Shown one piece after another: positions 1-8,928 of a DNA stretch of 64,000 nt. The number at the start of each line of letters is the position of its first letter. Position 1 is the first letter of the stretch. Below the pieces are notes generated by a model. That model searched no databases. It had not been told where the DNA came from and worked only from the letters and a program-made list of their open reading frames with translations. The position numbers and the translations under genes are program-made. Location: contig CALSNJ010000004.1 of assembly GCA_943787745.1 (NCBI GenBank), forward strand, positions 124,001 to 188,000. Direction: 5' to 3'. The stretch comes from an uncultured Alphaproteobacteria bacterium. GTDB taxonomy: Bacteria; Pseudomonadota; Alphaproteobacteria; UBA6615.

Positions 1-389
1 TCTTCCTCAGGCATGTTTTCATAGCGCAATGGCCGGAACACCTGATTGAAGGACGGCACCCGGACAGCCGGTGTCGGGACTTCTTCCATGTAACGCATCC
101 AAACGCGCAGACGGGCCCGCGGGAGCGGTGCACGGGGCACAAGGGAGGGCTCGGGGAAAATTTCATCCAGATATTCAACGATGACCGAAGACTCAATAAT
201 CGGCTCGCCATCATGCACGAGGGTGGGAACTACGCCGTTCGGATTAAGCTTCAGATACTCCGGTGTGAGGTGGTCTCCGGTCGCGAAATGCAGTTCATGG
301 CTGGTCCATTCGATACCCTTTTCAGCCAGACAAATCCGAACCTTCTGGCTGCACGTAGAGTGACCTGAGTGATAAAGCTCTAACGCCAT
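1..389 (-). CDS. Glutathione S-transferase family protein (3' end outside window)
   Basis: The first 129 residues of a soluble glutathione S-transferase, a family that conjugates glutathione to electrophiles or uses it as cofactor. It begins MALELYHSGHSTCSQKVR, a thioredoxin-fold N-terminus with Ser/Cys around residue 11-14 where the catalytic residue lies. The cis-Pro segment NPNGVVPTLVHDG and the gamma-Glu-binding ESSVIVEYLDE follow, and then the start of the helical C-domain. The ATG at 389 is preceded by GGGAGGA at a good distance. The gene is divergent from the hydrolase at 497. The C-terminal domain lies beyond base 1, so the substrate class cannot be judged. Confidence 0.9.
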   Translation of the reverse strand, partial: MALELYHSGHSTCSQKVRICLAEKGIEWTSHELHFATGDHLTPEYLKLNPNGVVPTLVHDGEPIIESSVIVEYLDEIFPEPSLVPRAPLPRARLRVWMRYMEEVPTPAVRVPSFNQVFRPLRYENMPEE

Positions 390-496
390 TGACTGATCCT
401 CCCAACAAATTGAAGCGCGCGATCTCGAAGTCGCGCTTAGGCTGTTTATACCAATCTCTGTTCACGAAGTCCCTCAACCGAATTTGCGTGGCTGAT

Positions 497-1525
497 ATGA
501 TTCGATTTCTTTTGGCTTTTACCGTGGTACTGACATTTCCGTTTGGTGCGAGCGCCATCGATCTAACCAACTGGCCCGACCACACGACCATGAATGGCGC
601 GCGCGGGACACCAATCATCTACCCCAGCCATAGTCCCTTCACCCTGTGGGAGGTTGGCAAAAGCGAACAACTTGATCCACCCACGGATGCCCAGGCGGTT
701 CTGTTTATGCCCACAGATGCGAGCGCAACTGCCCCTGTGCCCGCGGTTATTCTGTTACACGGCGCTGCAGGTGTTCTCGGTGCGCGCGAGCTGACCTATG
801 GCGCGCAATTTGCCGAGATGGGAGTGGCAGCTCTTGTGGTCGACGCTTTCGGAGCCCGACGGGACCGGGCAACAGGTTTCATTGACCGGCTGTTGCAGGT
901 CACCGAGACCATGCTCGTCGCAGATGCGTATTCCGGACTGCGGCATCTCAATTCTCTGCCCAAGATCGATGGAGACCGGGTCGCGTTGATGGGGTTCTCC
1001 TATGGCGGCTTGTCGACAATGCTCGCCGCCTTCGAACAAACAGCAAAAACACTCAGTCCCGACGGACTCCGGTTCGCGGCTCATGTGTCCTTCTACGGCC
1101 CCTGCCTGGCCCGGTTCGACAACACCCAGGCAACCGGTGCGCCAGTACTCCTGTTGGCCGGGTCCGAAGACGAAATCATAGATCGGGAGCGATGCAATGA
1201 GGTCGTCGAAGATTTGCGTGAGGGTGGCGCTCAGGCGGAGTTCGTCATGTATGACGGTGCCTATCATCAATGGGACGGTCGATTTGCCGGTCCACGCACC
1301 ATCGGCCGCAATCTCGCGCCATGTGAGCTCAATGTGAATGAACGCGGTGTTGTGCGGGACACGTTTACGCTTCTTCCCATGTCGGGACCGTTTCTGCGCA
1401 AGGTCATTCTGGGGCTTTGCGTCGGTAGCGAAGGTTACCTAATCGGGCGTGATGACGAAGTGCGCGCAAAATCAAATCAGAAGGTTGGTGTATTCCTGAT
1501 GAACGCGTTCAAGCGCCGTAACTAA
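497..1525 (+). CDS. Secreted dienelactone hydrolase-family alpha/beta hydrolase
   Basis: A 342-residue alpha/beta hydrolase. The N-terminus MIRFLLAFTVVLTFPFGASA is a typical Sec signal peptide, so the enzyme is probably periplasmic. The nucleophile elbow is GFSYGG with Ser168, so it uses Ser rather than the Cys of true dienelactone hydrolases. The acid is probably Asp225 in AGSEDE and the base His257 in YDGAYHQWDG. About 80 residues follow the His, longer than usual. A TTG start at 389 is possible but would bury the signal peptide and sit on the GST start codon, so I chose the ATG at 497, although no clear Shine-Dalgarno precedes it. The 3' end converges with the methyltransferase gene and overlaps it by 4 bases. 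Substrate unknown. Confidence 0.8.
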   Translation: MIRFLLAFTVVLTFPFGASAIDLTNWPDHTTMNGARGTPIIYPSHSPFTLWEVGKSEQLDPPTDAQAVLFMPTDASATAPVPAVILLHGAAGVLGARELTYGAQFAEMGVAALVVDAFGARRDRATGFIDRLLQVTETMLVADAYSGLRHLNSLPKIDGDRVALMGFSYGGLSTMLAAFEQTAKTLSPDGLRFAAHVSFYGPCLARFDNTQATGAPVLLLAGSEDEIIDRERCNEVVEDLREGGAQAEFVMYDGAYHQWDGRFAGPRTIGRNLAPCELNVNERGVVRDTFTLLPMSGPFLRKVILGLCVGSEGYLIGRDDEVRAKSNQKVGVFLMNAFKRRN

Positions 1526-2151
1526 AGCGCCTTTGCCCAAACAACGAAGATGGGATCACTGCGCTCACCGGGAGACAAGTCTTCATAGAAGGGCTCATCG
1601 AACCCGTTGGTTTGCCGGAAATACGTCGCGACAAGCCCGATATGCCCCGGATCATCAAGCGCGCGCCACACCGCCACCGCCTTCGTCGGAAAACACCGAT
1701 TGGAAAAGCTGACGATACAGACACCCTCGGGCCGCAAGACACGGGAAATATCTCCAAACACATCCAGCGGCCGCGTCAGATATTGCACCGAAAGTGCAAT
1801 TAGGCAGGCATCAAAAGACTGATCGTCAAACGGCAACACCGGTTTGGCATTCAGGTCATGAACAACATGAGCTGTCAGCTGTGAATTGGCGGACAGTTCG
1901 GCGGCATTCATGCCCAGCCCCGTAACATCCTGGCAGCCGTGGTCCTCGGGCAGATGAGACACCCAGCTCGACATCAAATCGAGGACGCGCGCATCTTCAG
2001 GCACCGTGCGCCGATAAAACGCCGTGAGCGCAGATCGGGCCGGTTCATCCAGATGATGAACCATCCGTTCAGAAGCATAAAACTCTGTATCTGCTGCCCC
2101 ATCGGAACGCGCAAAGTGTTCGGGCAGAAACTGGAGAGCACCTTCCGCCAT
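1522..2151 (-). CDS. Class I SAM-dependent methyltransferase
   Basis: A cytoplasmic protein of about 209 residues with a Methyltransf_11-like core. Motif I (ARVLDLMSSWVSHLP) is degenerate: the usual GxGxG is replaced by MSSW. The later strands (FDACLIALSVQYL and VLRPEGVCIVSFSNRCFP) are standard. The start at 2151 has GAGG eight bases upstream and follows the gamma-glutamyltransferase stop by one base, so the two genes are translationally coupled. In-frame ATGs at 2175 and 2190 would overlap the upstream gene. Related proteins are usually annotated only as methyltransferases. The substrate is unknown, and the weakened SAM loop leaves activity uncertain. Confidence 0.75.
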   Translation of the reverse strand: MAEGALQFLPEHFARSDGAADTEFYASERMVHHLDEPARSALTAFYRRTVPEDARVLDLMSSWVSHLPEDHGCQDVTGLGMNAAELSANSQLTAHVVHDLNAKPVLPFDDQSFDACLIALSVQYLTRPLDVFGDISRVLRPEGVCIVSFSNRCFPTKAVAVWRALDDPGHIGLVATYFRQTNGFDEPFYEDLSPGERSDPIFVVWAKAL

Positions 2152-2152
2152 A

Positions 2153-3742
2153 TCAGAAACCTCGTGCGGCTCCATCGCTGCGGGGATCAAAGCCGGCTTC
2201 GATCATACCGTCCGGGCGGCGAACCAGGGCGCCCGCATGGCCCATCAGGTCGCTGAAAGCTTCCACCACTTCGACATCCTGCCCAGCTGTTCGCAGCGCT
2301 TCGATCACAGAATCCGGGAAACGCGATTCGATTTTCAGGTTGGTACTGTCGCTTCCCCAGGTCCGGCCGAGCAGCCAGCGTGGCGCGGTGAGCGCGGCCT
2401 GAACCGACTGGCCATACCGCACGATGCGGTTGAACACAGCCGCTTGTGTTTGCGGCTGTCCTTCGCCACCCATGGTGCCGTAGGACATGACGCGTCCATC
2501 ATCGAGACGTGCCATCGCCGGGTTCAGGGTGTGAAACGGTTTGCGGCCCGGCTGCAGCGGGTTCAGGGCCGCCGGGTCAAGCGCGAAGCTTGCGCCCCGG
2601 TTCTGCCAGGTAATGCCTGTATCGGGTAAAACCACGCCCGATCCGAACTCCCAGTAGACGCTCTGGATAAAGCTGACCGCGTTGCCATCACCATCAATGA
2701 CACCAAGCCAGACCGTATCGCTGTCCGTACCGCCGCGCTTCCAGTCCGATGCTTTTTGCGGATCGATACCTGCGGCCAGCTGAGCCACAATATCCTCGGT
2801 CAGAAAAGATTCCGGGGTTTCACCCATGAATGATTCATCCGTGACGTACTGATCACGAATAGCAAATGCCTGCTTGCTGGCTTCAACGAGCCGATGCACA
2901 AAATCAAAACCATCGGCTTCGGCACTCGCCACTTTCTCGTAAGCACCGAGAATCAAAAGCGATGCCAAGCCCTGAGTTGGCGGACGCATGTTGTAAACGG
3001 TTGCATCCCCAACCCGCAGCGAAAGCGGGGCCACAGCTCTGGCAACATGAGCGGCCAAATCCACGTCGTGAACGGGACTTCCGACCGCCGCGAGGTCTGC
3101 GGCAATCGCCTTGCCGAGGTCACCACGATAAAAATCATCCGTGCCCGCGCGGCCAATCTGTTCCAGCGTTGCCGCAAGGCGTGGCTGACGGAATACATCT
3201 CCGACCTGCGGCACTTCGCCATCGGGCGTATAAACTTCGGCGAAACCGGTCGCCGGGCCCATCTCCGGCAGTTTTGCAACTGTGTTGCTGACCTGGCCTT
3301 CGGTGACCCCCACGCCATCACGGGCATAGCCGACGGCGTCTGCGACCAGCCGGGAGAGCGGCAGGCGACCGCCCCAACTTTCAGAAATTTCCTTGGCCAG
3401 CCCCCAGCCCGATACGGTTCCAGCCACCGTCAGCGCAGCCATTGGCCCGCGTGAAGGCACTGCGTCAAGGCCATCCCCGCGATAACGGTCGATCGTCGCG
3501 CCGGTTCCGGCCGCCCCGCAGGCATCAATCGCAATGGGGTCGCCATTGGCTGGGGAAATCACCCAGAATCCATCACCACCGATGGAGTTCATATGCGGGT
3601 AGACCACCGCGATCGACGCCGCCGCCGCGATCATCGCTTCGAGCGCATTGCCCCCTTCGCGCAGGACAGCAAGACCCGATTCTGCCGCCAGATGATGCGG
3701 CGCAACGACCATGCCGTTACTTGCAAAGGTGGATTTCAACAT
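2153..3742 (-). CDS. Gamma-glutamyltransferase / oxamate amidohydrolase-like Ntn hydrolase
   Basis: A 529-residue member of the gamma-glutamyltranspeptidase superfamily, made as a proenzyme that cleaves itself before a catalytic Thr. The predicted nucleophile is Thr343 in SDTVWLGVIDGDGNAVS. The usual DTTH is DTVW here, as in amidohydrolase-type relatives rather than classical glutathione hydrolases. The oxyanion/Gly-rich part is SYGTMGGEGQPQTQ. There is no signal peptide (N-terminus MLKSTFASNGMVVAPHHLAA), so it acts in the cytoplasm. This fits an oxamate amidohydrolase (HpxW-like) or acylase better than periplasmic GGT. It is the first gene of a unit with the methyltransferase, and the carboxymuconolactone decarboxylase gene lies upstream on the same strand. 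Family assignment is firm; substrate is inferred. Confidence 0.85.
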   Translation of the reverse strand: MLKSTFASNGMVVAPHHLAAESGLAVLREGGNALEAMIAAAASIAVVYPHMNSIGGDGFWVISPANGDPIAIDACGAAGTGATIDRYRGDGLDAVPSRGPMAALTVAGTVSGWGLAKEISESWGGRLPLSRLVADAVGYARDGVGVTEGQVSNTVAKLPEMGPATGFAEVYTPDGEVPQVGDVFRQPRLAATLEQIGRAGTDDFYRGDLGKAIAADLAAVGSPVHDVDLAAHVARAVAPLSLRVGDATVYNMRPPTQGLASLLILGAYEKVASAEADGFDFVHRLVEASKQAFAIRDQYVTDESFMGETPESFLTEDIVAQLAAGIDPQKASDWKRGGTDSDTVWLGVIDGDGNAVSFIQSVYWEFGSGVVLPDTGITWQNRGASFALDPAALNPLQPGRKPFHTLNPAMARLDDGRVMSYGTMGGEGQPQTQAAVFNRIVRYGQSVQAALTAPRWLLGRTWGSDSTNLKIESRFPDSVIEALRTAGQDVEVVEAFSDLMGHAGALVRRPDGMIEAGFDPRSDGAARGF

Positions 3743-3824
3743 CGCAGGACCTCAAAAAATAGTTCGGGCGGCGCAGATACTGCACCGCCCGTATTTCATA
3801 CAACAAACATCGAGACGACGTATC

Positions 3825-4397
3825 TCAGATATTAAACGGGGGATAATCGAGTGATGGTTCCGGCGTAATTTTAACCGTGTTGATAAAGCGCGCCAGCATG
3901 CCGTAGTAACCGATCATCACAGTCAAATCGACGAAACCTTCGGTCCCGAAGGTCTCCTTCAATTCCGCAAACATGTCGTCGGAAACATCTTCGGCCCGGG
4001 TCAGGATCCGCGCATAACGGGTCGCCAATCCAACTTCCCCCGGCACGGCCTCGATCTCGGGCGTGCCGATCTTGCCAAGCAGGTCAGCGCTCGCATCAAC
4101 CTTTTGCGCCATGACATGATGATGGGCCCACTCATAAGTACAGCGGAGCTCCTGTGCGACGGTGAGAATGACATATTCACGCAAGGCATCGTCAAAGCTT
4201 GTTTTGTAGCGCACATACTCTCCAACCGGACAAACCGCCGCCATCGCGCCCGGACTGTTGGCAAGCAGTGAGAAGACATTTGGCATGACATCCATGCCAC
4301 GTGTTTTCAGCACATTGTCATAGTCGGCCAGATACTCATCCGGACAGTCTTCCCGCTCAACGCGCTCCAGGCGAGCACCGGCTAATCCCTTTGACAT
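3825..4397 (-). CDS. Carboxymuconolactone decarboxylase (CMD)/AhpD-family protein, CxxC-less
   Basis: A 190-residue all-helical AhpD-like protein. The core helix reads EYVILTVAQELRCTYEWAHHH, with Cys86, Glu89, Trp90 and His92-94. The second redox Cys of AhpD is absent (C-T-Y-E instead of CxxC), so it is probably not a peroxidase reductant. It aligns without gaps over the first 90 residues with the paralogue at 50683-51240. The start at 4397 has GGAGGA seven bases upstream; the open frame runs further up but without coding character. It is probably transcribed with the downstream gamma-glutamyltransferase-like gene (82-base gap). Function unknown: decarboxylase, hydrolase or chaperone-like roles all occur in the family. 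Confidence 0.82.
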   Translation of the reverse strand: MSKGLAGARLERVEREDCPDEYLADYDNVLKTRGMDVMPNVFSLLANSPGAMAAVCPVGEYVRYKTSFDDALREYVILTVAQELRCTYEWAHHHVMAQKVDASADLLGKIGTPEIEAVPGEVGLATRYARILTRAEDVSDDMFAELKETFGTEGFVDLTVMIGYYGMLARFINTVKITPEPSLDYPPFNI

Positions 4398-4612
4398 GTA
4401 AGTGTCCTCCCAATTGATCCGCCCCGGGAAATCCGGCGCGATCACCAATCCTTGCGCAGGAAACACATTCAGCCCGAGCAGGTCAACGGCACACATGTGA
4501 GCATTCGGAAAAGCACTTGAAAGCGCACTCAGCGGGCATCTGCGCATCCGATTCTGATTGAAATTCCTCCAGGACACCCAATATCCAAGGTGTAGCAACG
4601 GAAAGGAAGCAC

Positions 4613-5014
4613 ATGAACAGCAGTACAAGCATCCGTCCTGGCTGGAGCCCCGTAACCATCGGAATCATGGTTGTCGGCTTCATCATTGCCTGGCCCCTTG
4701 GCCTTGCAGCACTTGCCTATATTCTCTGGGGCGACCGCATTCACACGGCATTCGACGAAGCACGCTATCGCTGGTCTGCCAATCGCTCGGCCGACAGCGG
4801 AAACACAGCCTTTGATGACTATCGGGCTCATGAGCTTAAGCGGCTGGAAGAAGAGCGCCGCAAGCTAAACACCATGCGCGAAGAGTTCGACCGCTTTATG
4901 CACGAATTGCGCCGCGCAAAGGACAAGGACGAGTTTGATCGTTTCATGTCCGAACGTGGACGTCGCGACAGTACGGGCTTCGACAACGCGGAGCCGGCAG
5001 GCGCATCAACCTGA
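4613..5014 (+). CDS. DUF2852 membrane-anchored protein
   Basis: A 133-residue protein with one N-terminal transmembrane helix (about residues 16-40, VTIGIMVVGFIIAWPLGLAA). A strongly charged cytoplasmic helix follows, rich in Glu/Arg/Lys (about 75-120) and probably coiled-coil. The layout and the FDRFMHELRRAKDKDEFDRFM repeat are those of DUF2852, found mainly in Alphaproteobacteria. The role of the family is unknown. The gene stands alone, divergent from the CMD gene, and is followed by a hairpin terminator at 5043-5072. Confidence 0.85.
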   Translation: MNSSTSIRPGWSPVTIGIMVVGFIIAWPLGLAALAYILWGDRIHTAFDEARYRWSANRSADSGNTAFDDYRAHELKRLEEERRKLNTMREEFDRFMHELRRAKDKDEFDRFMSERGRRDSTGFDNAEPAGAST

Positions 5015-5042
5015 CCCGCGTTCACACGAAATCGTTCGTTCG

Positions 5043-5072
5043 GGCGGAGCCATTTGCTCCGCCTCTTCTTTT
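5043..5072 (+). terminator. Rho-independent terminator after DUF2852 gene
   Basis: GGCGGAG (5043-5049) pairs with CTCCGCC (5057-5063) across a short loop. The T-rich tail TCTTCTTTT follows. It lies 28 bases after the DUF2852 stop codon. Confidence 0.75.
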
Positions 5073-5191
5073 GGTTCCGACAGCACAACCGAGGCTGGAC
5101 GCCAAATCAACACCATCTGTGCTAAATGCAATTCTGTGAGAAGCTGAAACTGTAACCATCAGCCGTACCATCGCAGAAGGACCAGACTTCC

Positions 5192-6247
5192 ATGAACGAG
5201 ACAGCACCCGCTCGTATCGGCGCCTTCGCAGGTGCGATCGTGATCGTTGCCCTGACCATCTTCTTTCTGATTGAGAGCCGGGACCTTCTGATCCCGATTA
5301 CAGTTGCAATCGTGATCTGGTATCTGCTCAACGCGCTGGCCAATTTCTTTGATCGCATCCCTGTCGTCGGAGAGAAAATCCCGCACTGGATCACACTCAT
5401 CGGGGCCGTGCTGATCGTTCTGGTGGCCATGGCACTGGTTGCCGAATTGATAAGCGACAATATTTCTCAAGTCGCCGCGGCGGCACCGGCCTATCAGACA
5501 AACTTCGAAAAACTGATCCTCGCGGCCTCAAAACTGGCGGGGTTCGAGAAAACTCCGGACTTCGCGAAGATTACCGATCAACTCGATATCCGTGCCCTTG
5601 TATCCGGCCTCGCCTCAACCGTCGCCGGGTTTGCTGGCTCTCTCGGCATCGTATTGGTCTACGTGTTGTTCCTGTTGATTGAGCAGGGCAGTTTCGAAAA
5701 GAAGCTCGACGCCTTGTTTCCGAATGCTGAAAAGCGCCAGGACGTGCGCGATCTGCTCCACCGCATGCAGGTCCAGATTCAGTCCTATGTGGCAATCAAA
5801 ACCCTGGCCAGCGTCGCCACCGGCACGATCAGTTACATCATACTTCTCATCGTCGGAGTTGATTTCGCAGCCTTCTGGGGTTTTGTCATCTTCCTGCTGA
5901 ACTACATCCCGACCATCGGCTCCATGCTCGGGATACTCCTGCCGACCCTTCTCGCCGTCGTGCAATTCGCCACCCTCGGCCCGGTTCTGGCGGTCGTGAT
6001 CGGAGGCGGGTTGACGCAATTCCTGATCGGCAATGTCATCGAGCCACGCCTGATGGGAACGTCACTCAACATTTCGCCGCTGGTGGTCCTGATCTCTCTT
6101 GCGGTGTGGGGCAGCATCTGGGGACTGGCCGGCATGTTCCTGTCGGTACCCCTGACGATGATCGCCATGATCATTTTTTCCCACTTTGCCGCGACCCGTC
6201 CGATTGCCATTATCCTGTCCGGGAACGGTGAAATTGAACGCTCCTGA
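5192..6247 (+). CDS. AI-2E family transporter (PerM/YdiK type)
   Basis: A 351-residue polytopic inner-membrane protein of the AI-2E exporter family. Visible are an N-terminal pair of helices (about 8-24 and 27-48), a third at about 69-90, a soluble middle part (about 95-150), and a C-terminal bundle. The family signature region is GFVIFLLNYIPTIGSMLG, followed by a GGGLTQFLIGNVIEPRLMG loop. Members export autoinducer-2 or act as ion/proton antiporters; substrate cannot be read from sequence. The ATG follows a weak purine stretch (GAAGGACC). A small orphan gene lies 28 bases downstream, probably in the same transcript. Confidence 0.88.
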   Translation: MNETAPARIGAFAGAIVIVALTIFFLIESRDLLIPITVAIVIWYLLNALANFFDRIPVVGEKIPHWITLIGAVLIVLVAMALVAELISDNISQVAAAAPAYQTNFEKLILAASKLAGFEKTPDFAKITDQLDIRALVSGLASTVAGFAGSLGIVLVYVLFLLIEQGSFEKKLDALFPNAEKRQDVRDLLHRMQVQIQSYVAIKTLASVATGTISYIILLIVGVDFAAFWGFVIFLLNYIPTIGSMLGILLPTLLAVVQFATLGPVLAVVIGGGLTQFLIGNVIEPRLMGTSLNISPLVVLISLAVWGSIWGLAGMFLSVPLTMIAMIIFSHFAATRPIAIILSGNGEIERS

Positions 6248-6275
6248 AAATTGATCGATCACCAAGGGTGCATCA

Positions 6276-6569
6276 ATGAACGAACATTATGAATCCGATG
6301 TGGGTGAACACGCGCTGGGGGAGGTTCAGGCTTTTCTGAGCAAGGCCCAGTCCCTGCCAACCGCGTCAGTCAAAGATATCGCTGAACAACTGCGCGTGCA
6401 GGAAATGCTCGCCAAGAGCACCCGGCGGCGCAAGAAAGTCTTTGAAGCGCTTGCAGACTATTTCGAGCATGCTCACGAGGTGCGCGACAAAGCCGAGAAC
6501 ACCAAGCACGAAGGTGAAGGAATCGGTGGCGCCGTTCGCGCGCTCCTCGACAACTTTGACGACGACTGA
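6276..6569 (+). CDS. Hypothetical small acidic helical protein
   Basis: A 97-residue soluble protein I do not recognise. It is predicted to be almost entirely helical, with a basic patch (KSTRRRKKVFEALADYFEHA) and an acidic end (DNFDDD). There is no signal peptide or membrane segment. It follows the AI-2E transporter gene by 28 bases with a short AAGG-type ribosome site before the ATG. Real-gene status rests on spacing and plausible amphipathic composition. No function is proposed. Confidence 0.6.
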   Translation: MNEHYESDVGEHALGEVQAFLSKAQSLPTASVKDIAEQLRVQEMLAKSTRRRKKVFEALADYFEHAHEVRDKAENTKHEGEGIGGAVRALLDNFDDD

Positions 6570-6584
6570 GCCCCGATAAGGACG

Positions 6585-8924
6585 CTATTCCGCCGCCTGT
6601 GCGGCCCCCTTGTCGATCAGCTCAGTGAGATATTGCGGGTCAACCGGGTAATAGTCGATCTCAACAGAGAACTCCTCCAGCGCATTTTCGATCGCGGCAA
6701 CGATCGCCGCAGCAGCAGGAATGGTTCCACCCTCACCCGCACCCTTCACACCAAGCGAATTCAGCGGTGAAGGTGTTTCCATGTGGGTGACATCGACGCG
6801 CGGCATTTCGCTGGCCAGCGGCAACAAATATTCACCGTAATTCATGGTCAGCGGCTGCCCCTGATCGTCATAGATCATGCGTTCGAACAACGCGTTCCCG
6901 ATGCCGTGCACCACACCACCCACAATCTGCCCATGCACGATCATCGGATTGATCATCACACCGCAATCATGGGCGACCGAATAGCGCAGCACCTTCACTT
7001 CGCCGGTGCCGGGATCGACCTCAACCTCAGCCACATTCGAACCACACGCAATGGGCGAGCCGCTGGATCCGTCATAGGAGGTGGCTTCGAGCAAAGGGTC
7101 AAAGCCCGCGGGAACCCGCAGCGCCGAGGCGGGCGACAACTGAATGGCCAGCTCTCCCAATGTGATCGAGAGATCGGGCGCACCGTTTACACGGACAACG
7201 CCGTCTTCGATGTCGAGATCGGCCTCGGAAGCCTCAAGCACTTCAGCAGCCAGCTTCAGGGCTTTCTCGCGGACCTTCTTGGCGGCGTCAAAGGCTGATG
7301 GCCCCACATTGGCGGCCACGCGGCTCCCGATGGTGCCAACCCCGTGGGGGAATTTCGACGTGTCAGCGGATTCAAACATGATGTCTTCCGGCGACACCCC
7401 GAGATTCTCGGCCACAAGCATTGCGATCATCGTGTGATGGCCCTGCCCCTGGCTCGCCGCACCAGTGCGGACCGCGACCTTTCCCGATGATTCAACGCGA
7501 ACCGTGGTGCCCTCATAGGGGCCCATGCCGGTGTCCTCAATGCAGGAGGAAACACCGATGCCCAGATAACGACCTTCGGCCCGCGCGGTCGCTTGGCGTT
7601 CCTTGAAGCTGTTGTAGTCGGACAACTCCAAAGCCTTCTCGAGCAAGGCTTCGTAGTCACCGCTGTCGTAGACACATTTGGCACCGCCGCGCAGTGTCGC
7701 ACCTGTTTCATAGGGCATCTGATCGGGACGGACATAGTTTCGCCGACGGACCTCAGCCGGATCAATCCCAAGCTTGCGGGAAACCAGCTGAATCATGCGC
7801 TCGACGGCGTAAATGCCGCAGGGACGCCCTGCGCCACGCACGGGGGAGTTCGCGATCGTGTTGGTGAACACGATATCCACACCCACATCGATAGCGGCAA
7901 TGGAATACGCGCCGGGCAACGGTGTCAGTGAGCTGTTCGGCAACAGAATTCCGTAGGGAATATAGGCACCATTCTCATGGGTGATATTCCCACGCAGCCC
8001 GAGAATTTTGCCCTCGGAAGTGCAGGCAACCTCGAGGTCCCAGTACTGATCGCGCTGGGTCGTCGTCGAAACGAAATGCTCGCGACGATCCTCGATCCAT
8101 TTGACCGGCGTTTCCATAAGACGCGCAACCAGGCAGATGGCGATCTCTTCGGGATAGAACCCGGCCTTCGGGCCAAAACCACCGCCCACATCAGGGGCAA
8201 CAACACGAATACGCTCTTCAGACTCACCCAGCCAGGTGGCAAGTGCGCGACGGATCAGATAGGGCGACTGGGCCGAGGTCCAGAGCGTCAGCCCGTCTCC
8301 CCAGGGATCGTCCTTGGCGATGACGCCGCGTGTTTCCATGGAATGGCAGCCGCCACGATGCTGCATGAACCCGGCAGAAAACACATGATCGGCCTTGCCG
8401 AACGCATCTTCGATATCGCCGAACTTCGAGCGCATCTTGCCCATCAGATTGGATGTCGCATCAGCGTGGGCCAGCGGCGCGCCGTCTTCGAGCGCGGTTC
8501 GGATATCCACGACAGCAGGAAGTGCCTCATAGTCCACGTCGATCAGCGCGAGCGCATCCTCGGCGATCGCACGACTATCAGCCACCACAACGGCGACAGT
8601 CTCCCCGACAAAACAAACCTCGTCCTTGGCCAGCGGATACTGGGTCTTGTTCTGCTCGATCACCGGCGCCGGGTAGAGCTGGTTCATCCGGTGGCTGTAT
8701 TTCTCACCGAAATCGGCGTGGGTGAACACACGATGTACACCCTCAAGAGCTTCCGCACGTGAGGTATCGATCGAACGAATTTTCGCGTGAGCCAGTGGCG
8801 CCCGCAGGAAGGCGGCTTCAAGCATACCCGCCATGGTGATGTCGTCCACGTAGCGACCATGACCAGTCAGCAGTCGCGGGTCTTCCATGCGTTGGACTTC
8901 AGCGCCCAGATAACGAACAACCAT
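6585..8924 (-). CDS. Molybdenum hydroxylase large subunit (CoxL/xanthine dehydrogenase family, form II-like)
   Basis: A 779-residue catalytic subunit of a heterotrimeric molybdenum hydroxylase; it binds the Mo-cytosine dinucleotide cofactor and oxidises or hydroxylates aldehydes or aromatic heterocycles with water. It has the a/b hammerhead (about 20-130), the Mo-binding repeats (GGGFGPKAGFYPEE) and the C-terminal catalytic Glu in GVKGAGEGGTIP. The loop that is AYRCSFR in true aerobic CO dehydrogenase reads VRGAGRPCG here, so it is a form II-like oxidoreductase rather than CODH. The start at 8924 lies four bases after the small-subunit stop, with GGGAG upstream. It is the last gene of the operon 10899 to 6585. 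The physiological substrate is unknown. Confidence 0.92.
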   Translation of the reverse strand: MVVRYLGAEVQRMEDPRLLTGHGRYVDDITMAGMLEAAFLRAPLAHAKIRSIDTSRAEALEGVHRVFTHADFGEKYSHRMNQLYPAPVIEQNKTQYPLAKDEVCFVGETVAVVVADSRAIAEDALALIDVDYEALPAVVDIRTALEDGAPLAHADATSNLMGKMRSKFGDIEDAFGKADHVFSAGFMQHRGGCHSMETRGVIAKDDPWGDGLTLWTSAQSPYLIRRALATWLGESEERIRVVAPDVGGGFGPKAGFYPEEIAICLVARLMETPVKWIEDRREHFVSTTTQRDQYWDLEVACTSEGKILGLRGNITHENGAYIPYGILLPNSSLTPLPGAYSIAAIDVGVDIVFTNTIANSPVRGAGRPCGIYAVERMIQLVSRKLGIDPAEVRRRNYVRPDQMPYETGATLRGGAKCVYDSGDYEALLEKALELSDYNSFKERQATARAEGRYLGIGVSSCIEDTGMGPYEGTTVRVESSGKVAVRTGAASQGQGHHTMIAMLVAENLGVSPEDIMFESADTSKFPHGVGTIGSRVAANVGPSAFDAAKKVREKALKLAAEVLEASEADLDIEDGVVRVNGAPDLSITLGELAIQLSPASALRVPAGFDPLLEATSYDGSSGSPIACGSNVAEVEVDPGTGEVKVLRYSVAHDCGVMINPMIVHGQIVGGVVHGIGNALFERMIYDDQGQPLTMNYGEYLLPLASEMPRVDVTHMETPSPLNSLGVKGAGEGGTIPAAAAIVAAIENALEEFSVEIDYYPVDPQYLTELIDKGAAQAAE

Positions 8925-8928
8925 GGTC

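Noticed and set aside
6585..8924. True aerobic carbon monoxide dehydrogenase
   Set aside because: The active-site loop lacks the AYRCSFR motif with its Cys needed for the Cu-Mo centre.
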